From Candidatus Bathyarchaeota archaeon (GTDB taxonomy: Archaea; Thermoproteota; Bathyarchaeia; Bathyarchaeales; Bathycorpusculaceae), in NCBI GenBank assembly GCA_026014615.1, contig JAOZHZ010000027.1, positions 82,920 to 146,919 of the forward strand: 64,000 nt of DNA, read 5' to 3'. The position numbers and the translations under genes were made by a program. Below, in pieces: positions 59,758 to 64,000 of the stretch (its first letter is position 1; each line of letters begins with the position of its first letter). Below the pieces are notes generated by a model that was given only the letters and a program-made list of their open reading frames with translations, was not told where the DNA came from and did no database searches.

Positions 59758-62700
59758 ATGAAAAACACAAAAATCAATTTGCGAAAAGTCACCGCAATGA
59801 CCCTTATGCTTCTAATGCTTTCCAGCGCTGCAGTACTTGCGAACGGAAATACAGTCAATGCCCAAACAACAGGCATACCCAGTGATATGCTTCAGTATGA
59901 GTGGCCTCAGTGTGCTGTTGATGCCTCTCGTTCTAATTTCAATTCTGGTCCAGGTCCAACAACGTCAAACATTGAGTGGAGAACTGAAATACCTTACTTA
60001 GCGCGACCAGACCCAGTTGCCTTCAGCGGCATGGTCTTTGTTCAAGACAGCCCGCCAACTGGTGTCGTATCAACGTATGCTTTGAACGCAGCCACGGGCG
60101 ACATAGTTTACAAGGTTGAGGGAGCCAGCGGCAGCGTAGCCAAGCTGGATGACACTTACATGTTGATAGGCAGTAACTGCTATGAAATAGCTGATGGTTC
60201 ACTGGTTTGGCAGGGTCCATCCGGCTTCAGTCCATCCCAAAATCAAATGACTGGCATGGGCTATGTATCGGAGCTGAAGATGGTCTTCAGTAGCGGTCGA
60301 GGTTGGAGCCTTGCAAACCTAGCGCAACCACCAACTTTGCTATGGGACAGAACAACGGAGCCAGATTATGGTGCCTACGGTGCTGAAACAGAAAACATCT
60401 ACGGTAATGGCGTATTAGTGTATAAGACCGAATATAACTACATAGTTGGGGTTGACGCAGAGACTGGAAAAACCCAGTGGACCACAGCAATACCCTCAAT
60501 GGGTTTCTGGAGTTACGGAGCCAGCGTTATTGATGGCGTGCTTGGCCACGGAGACTTAAACGGCAACTTCTACGGTTGGGACATCACTACAGGCGAGCTT
60601 TTGTGGACATACACCCCCGGCACCTACTATAATGAATGGGCATGCGCTTCAGGTGCTGCTTATGGCATGTTCTACGAAAAGAACCAAGACACCTACTTAT
60701 ACGCCATTAATGCCACCACTGGCGAGTTGGTTTGGAAATACAAGGGACCCGGCGTTTCTTATTCTAACAGTCTTAGCATCGCAGGCGGCAAAGTATACGC
60801 TCAAACGGGCGAGAACCAGTATGTTGACTTCGCCACTGGCGAACCCGGGTATTCGGAGTTTGCTTGTCTTGATGCTTTTACTGGTGAAATCATTTGGACA
60901 GAACCTTGGGAAAACAACCCCCCAAACAGCCAACAATGCATTGCATACGGTAAGCTTTTCATTGCCCCCACAATGTCAACTTACCACCCTGGCGTACACG
61001 TTTACGGGTTCACTGAGGGCTCCCTTAGCGAAATCTGGTGTGTAGGCGATACGCCGAAAGACTGGTCTATGTTCCTCAGCGACCCAGAAAACAGTGGTGT
61101 CGGCGATGGTCCAACAAACTTGGTGCTGAACTGGAAGACTTCAACTGGCTGTATTCTTCTTTCGCCGGCAATCGTTAATGGGGTAGTTTACGCAGGTTCC
61201 TTTGATGGAAACATTTATGCATTCAACGCAAATACAGGCGAACAGAAATGGAGTTACGCGACGGGCAAAATTGGTTTCAGCAGCACACCAGCAGTAGCCA
61301 ACGGAAAACTGTACACGGGCGCTGACAACGGCAAAGTCTATTGTTTAAACGCTGAGACAGGTACAGAACTGTGGGCGGCTGATGTTGGCGGAATACCAAT
61401 GCCAGCAGTATCTATCGTTGGTCTTAGCGCGGCAGGCTCTCCAACTGTTGTAGGCGACAGAGTCTACGTTGCAGCTGCTAACAAGCTTATTTATTGTCTT
61501 AATGCAGATAGCGGCGCAGTAATCTGGAGTTACAACGCCACAGGAGACGTAAGTGCTACGACGCCGACAGTGGTTGACGGAGCAGTTTACCTCGGCGCCA
61601 ACGGCGGTTTCACTGAAGGCGGTTTCCATGTCATAAAGCTTAACGCTGCAACAGGCGCAGAGATATTCAACGTTGTTCTTCCAGGATACGTCGGCGGAAC
61701 CTTTGGGTCTTACATGTCAAGCAATATTATAACACCTGTAACAGTCGGCGGCGGCATTGTCTTTGCAAGAGGTCAATACCGGTACAACTACGCTTTGAAC
61801 GCAACCACAGGCGAAACCATCTGGATGATAGACGGCAAATACAATGTAGGCTTCCCTGGCCAAGCCCAAGGAAACAAACAATGCGCTCCCATGCTCTACC
61901 GAGGCGGCGTGGTATACTTCCAAGACTACTATGGCATAACTGCAGTAGATGCTTTCAACGGAACCGAACTGTGGCACACATACCTGTCACGCGAGACAAC
62001 TAGTCCAGGTTTATCGTACTCGTTTGGCAGAATCTACACAGTTAACGAGGCTGGAGCGCTTTACGTTCTTGATGCTTCAACTGGCGAGAAACTATCATAC
62101 TATCAATTCGAACATACATCGTTGAAATCAGTACCGACGCCATACAACGGCTCTCTATACGTCTGTTGCGCCGACTACAACCTATACTGCTTTGAAGAAG
62201 CTCCCACAACTCAAGCTACAGGCTCAGCATTACCTACCTTGACATCAGTGTCTGTTGCGCCGAAATTCCAGACATCGGGTTCAGCGGTTCTGTTTGAGGG
62301 CACAGTTCTGGCAGATTCTATGGGCACGCAAGCAGGCATACCCGTTGAGGTGCATTTGACGGCTATTGACCCTAACAACAACTTCCAAGACATCGCAGTT
62401 GTCACCAGTGATGATGCTGGTTTCTTCTGTACTACGTGGACTCCGCCTGTTCCGGGACCATACGTTGTTACTGCATGCTTTGAAGGTGACCAGTACTTTA
62501 TGCCATCTACAGCGAAAGCAGCCTTTGTTGTGACAGAAGAATCTGCAGCAGCTAACGCCGTTGTTTCCCCAACACCAATACCCGAGACTCCCACTTCAGC
62601 CGTGCCAACTCCGACGCCTGTGCAGTCTGTTTCACCTTCACCACTACCCAGCGAAGCTCCACAGCCTTCTACCAGTGCAGTTACTCCAATATGGACCTAC

Positions 62701-62772
62701 GCAGCCATAGCCGCAGCAGTCATAGTCATCTTAGCAGCGGCGGCCGTGTTAGCGTTAAGGAAGCACACGTAA
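59758..62772 (+). CDS. Large surface PQQ-like propeller protein, long subtype
   Basis: 1004 residues from ATG 59758 (MKNTKINLRKVTAMTLML); an earlier ATG at 59716 would add only a basic leader. It is the full-length relative of 31607: the mature chain starts DMLQYEWPQCAVDASRSNF, then a first propeller (ALNAATGDIVYKV, GVDAETGKTQWTT, AINATTGELVWKY), the junction DWSMFLSDPENSGVGDG, a second propeller (AFNANTGEQKWSY, CLNAETGTELWAA, VLDASTGEKLSYY), and an Ig-like domain without the WMEYLY insertion (VHLTAIDPNNNFQDIAVV). It ends with linker, TM helix and the tail LRKHT. Divergent from TrmB 58748 and followed by element copy 9. Confidence 0.85.
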   Translation: MKNTKINLRKVTAMTLMLLMLSSAAVLANGNTVNAQTTGIPSDMLQYEWPQCAVDASRSNFNSGPGPTTSNIEWRTEIPYLARPDPVAFSGMVFVQDSPPTGVVSTYALNAATGDIVYKVEGASGSVAKLDDTYMLIGSNCYEIADGSLVWQGPSGFSPSQNQMTGMGYVSELKMVFSSGRGWSLANLAQPPTLLWDRTTEPDYGAYGAETENIYGNGVLVYKTEYNYIVGVDAETGKTQWTTAIPSMGFWSYGASVIDGVLGHGDLNGNFYGWDITTGELLWTYTPGTYYNEWACASGAAYGMFYEKNQDTYLYAINATTGELVWKYKGPGVSYSNSLSIAGGKVYAQTGENQYVDFATGEPGYSEFACLDAFTGEIIWTEPWENNPPNSQQCIAYGKLFIAPTMSTYHPGVHVYGFTEGSLSEIWCVGDTPKDWSMFLSDPENSGVGDGPTNLVLNWKTSTGCILLSPAIVNGVVYAGSFDGNIYAFNANTGEQKWSYATGKIGFSSTPAVANGKLYTGADNGKVYCLNAETGTELWAADVGGIPMPAVSIVGLSAAGSPTVVGDRVYVAAANKLIYCLNADSGAVIWSYNATGDVSATTPTVVDGAVYLGANGGFTEGGFHVIKLNAATGAEIFNVVLPGYVGGTFGSYMSSNIITPVTVGGGIVFARGQYRYNYALNATTGETIWMIDGKYNVGFPGQAQGNKQCAPMLYRGGVVYFQDYYGITAVDAFNGTELWHTYLSRETTSPGLSYSFGRIYTVNEAGALYVLDASTGEKLSYYQFEHTSLKSVPTPYNGSLYVCCADYNLYCFEEAPTTQATGSALPTLTSVSVAPKFQTSGSAVLFEGTVLADSMGTQAGIPVEVHLTAIDPNNNFQDIAVVTSDDAGFFCTTWTPPVPGPYVVTACFEGDQYFMPSTAKAAFVVTEESAAANAVVSPTPIPETPTSAVPTPTPVQSVSPSPLPSEAPQPSTSAVTPIWTYAAIAAAVIVILAAAAVLALRKHT

Positions 62773-62789
62773 CCGCGCAAAACCACAAT

Positions 62790-62803
62790 CCCTTCCTTTT
62801 TTT
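62790..62803 (+). terminator. Oligo-T terminator tract
   Basis: CCCTTCCTTTTTTT about 17 bases after the stop codon. Confidence 0.5.
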
Positions 62804-62825
62804 GTTAAGAAAGCCCGTTGAAAAC

Positions 62826-62920
62826 GGGGGCTGAGTGGGCTTTGGAGACCGATTTCCAACTTACGTTGGTTTTCATTTCTCTCTCCTAAGAGATTTCCGT
62901 TCCAAAGCCCCAGCAAACCC
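62826..62920 (+). ncRNA. Conserved structured 3' element, copy 9
   Basis: The main stem is GGGCTTTGGA with TCCAAAGCCC: relative to copy 4 the fifth and sixth stem positions show a C-G to U-A double change, direct evidence that pairing is selected. The inner hairpin is CCAAC-UUAC-GUUGG and the tract TTTCTCTCTCC is kept. Confidence 0.72.
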
Positions 62921-62954
62921 CTTCATAAGAAAAACAAACTACCCTTTAGAGTCT

Positions 62955-63125
62955 GCGAAAAATTAGGCAAACGGGACTAAAGGAATTTACGCCACTACTT
63001 TTTATCATAAGGAGTTTTTCTCCTAAGGCATATTCTTCTTTTTAAGTTGACCCGAATTGTTGTAGTTGTGTTTTGAATTGGGGTGTATGACTTGAATGAC
63101 TTGGGCGTTTGCCACGCATAATTTA
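62955..63125 (-). pseudogene. Duplicated flank with remnant TrmB 3' end
   Basis: This stretch matches the sequence behind element copy 8 (58630-58800): AATTAGG, GGAATTTACGCCAC, AAGTTGACC, then TTGTAGTTGTGTTTTGAATT and GGGGTGTATGACTTG. Read on the minus strand it gives VIHPNSKHN, the C-terminus of TrmB 58748 (VIRPHSKHN), but with the stop codon changed to TAC. It is therefore the stump of a second TrmB gene, left after deletion of a further module. Confidence 0.6.
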
Positions 63126-63229
63126 ACTGCTGTTGTTCTCTTTGATTAATTTCACTTGAGCATTGCCCATTTTATAACTCACTAAGTTCTTTTCGTGAAG
63201 AGTTTGTTACCCAGTGAAGGGCAGGTTCG

Positions 63230-63553
63230 CTATAGTTGTTCCATGGCGCGCAGGTGGTCTAGCAGTTTTTTTCCTTTTTCTGTTGGTTGGTAAATGGTTC
63301 TTATTGGTCTTGAGTCAACTATGGACCGTCTGATTAAGCCTAATGTCGTTAGGTTACGAATGATTAATGTGACGGTTGCTCGGCTTTCAACAATAGGCGT
63401 TTTGAGGTTGTAGTCAAGAATTTCGGCGTAGTGTACTGAACCCTTTTGGCAGATAAAACACAGTGTTTCGTAATATCCCTTTTTGGACATTTTCCTGAGA
63501 AGATGCGCTAAAATTGGCTTTTCTTTCTTCAACGGCATTTCCTGTACTTTCAT
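63230..63553 (-). CDS. MarR/HxlR-like winged-helix regulator
   Basis: 107 residues from ATG 63553 (a longer frame reaches 63586). Helical N-terminus (PILAHLLRKMSKKGYYETLCFICQKGSVHYAEIL), recognition helix region (VESRATVTLIIRNLTTLGLIRRSIVDSRPIRTIYQPTEKGKKLLDHL). The wing DSRPIRTIYQPTEKGKKLL is typical of MarR/HxlR proteins. It stands where the next TrmB gene of the array would be expected, between a remnant TrmB end and a new partial TrmB-like gene. Confidence 0.7.
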   Translation of the reverse strand: MKVQEMPLKKEKPILAHLLRKMSKKGYYETLCFICQKGSVHYAEILDYNLKTPIVESRATVTLIIRNLTTLGLIRRSIVDSRPIRTIYQPTEKGKKLLDHLRAMEQL

Positions 63554-63863
63554 CTTGAAATAGCATGATAAGGGGTAAGCATACAAAACGAGTACTTGGC
63601 TTTCATTTCGAAAGCCTCAAATATGGGCACACATAATGAACACGTCAAGCAAAGACTGAATAAACAGGGGGGACCAAAGGGGGTTCTTCAGGTTTCACCT
63701 AAACAATAATGGCTTACACAGGTATTTGGAGTTTTGCTTGGACGACGCGTTTTTCCTAGACCTAAAAGCGTCACGCCTAACAGAACAGACAGCAGCAAGA
63801 TGTTTCCGCTTAAACTCAGTCTCAGAACCCTAAAACTGGCAAACTAAAAACGAGCTAGAGAAA

Positions 63864-64000
63864 ATGCAATCAAAAATAACTAAGCTGCAACAAGATGCCT
63901 CTCAAATGTTTAACCATTGCGGCGGGTTAAGCGTATCTGGAGTTGGAGTGGAAGATGTGGAGGTTTTGGTGGCTTTGGGTCTTACCGGCAGACAAACCAG
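63864..64000 (+). CDS. TrmB-like regulator, truncated by the window edge
   Basis: A frame open from ATG 63864 (also ATG 63906) to the edge. Its last visible residues, VEDVEVLVALGLTGRQT, match the opening of the TrmB domain in this array (AIQTLVNLGLTVLQAKVY). It would be the first regulator on the + strand in this array. Only about 45 residues are visible, so the call is tentative. Confidence 0.5.
   Translation, partial: MQSKITKLQQDASQMFNHCGGLSVSGVGVEDVEVLVALGLTGRQT

Noticed and set aside
5913-62772. Propellers as PQQ-dependent dehydrogenases
   Set aside because: The Trp-docking blade motif is structural; no catalytic Asp/Glu and Ca-site pattern or disulfide ring of quinoprotein dehydrogenases could be made out.
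18274-62920. Elements as a CRISPR array or integron attC sites
   Set aside because: Copies are 3-12 kb apart with whole genes between them, no spacers, no cas or integrase gene, and no attC-type RYYYAAC/GTTRRRY ends.
63864-64000. Calling a complete TrmB gene at the right edge
   Set aside because: Only about 45 residues are visible and the match is limited to a short opening motif.

Overview
The window is archaeal. Evidence: TTTTAAA/TTTATA-type BRE-TATA promoters 20-30 nt ahead of leaderless or short-leader genes, oligo-T tracts after stop codons, archaeal-type PurA, TrmY, ThiL, UbiA, TrmB, tandem Lrp/AsnC and FilR1-type (DUF1724) regulators, and tRNA genes with encoded CCA. The gene set and the PEFP-type C-terminal anchor suggest a TACK-lineage archaeon, perhaps Bathyarchaeia. 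That placement is inference; no rRNA or ribosomal marker is present.

Layout. 0-14 kb is mostly housekeeping and small genes: a DUF420-like membrane protein, small zinc proteins, two divergent ribbon-helix-helix genes sharing an operator, purA, an HtrA protease, two frameshifted ferredoxin-like genes, a first PQQ-like beta-propeller gene divergent from an ArsR regulator, PadR, a LytS-type 5TM protein, a CrtI-like oxidoreductase, two methyltransferases (one frameshifted), a VOC protein and a cupin. 14-35 kb and 45.8-64 kb hold the striking part: an array of very large secreted, membrane-anchored PQQ-like propeller proteins (nine intact of 849-1004 aa, one decayed), all on the + strand. Most are paired with a divergent regulator (tandem Lrp, a split Lrp pair, or TrmB). 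All but one are followed, after an oligo-T tract, by the same ~92-98-bp structured element. 35-45.8 kb interrupts the array with a solute-binding/Cache receptor, a two-gene GHKL-ATPase locus next to tRNA-Pro, UbiA with FilR1, a polysaccharide deacetylase, tRNA-Thr(CGU), thiL and trmY.

How it may work together. The repeated unit is regulator(-) | promoter with operator-like palindrome | propeller gene(+) | T tract | structured element. The propellers share a signal peptide, an N-terminal Ig-like domain (or a longer N-terminal propeller in two of them), a Trp-docking-motif propeller, an Ig-like domain with a conserved acidic/WMEYLY insertion, a P/S/T linker, one TM helix and a basic tail. Each seems to have its own ligand-type repressor, so the locus looks like a repertoire of separately switched surface proteins. 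The structured element has compensatory base changes and a C/U tract complementary to the GGAGAG ribosome-binding sites of the same family, so an RNA-level layer of control is plausible but untested. A decayed module (45.9-46.3 kb), a TrmB gene with one in-frame stop, a stranded TrmB 3' end (63.1 kb) and a partial element (30.6 kb) show active duplication and loss. A TrmB-like gene running off the right edge suggests the array continues.
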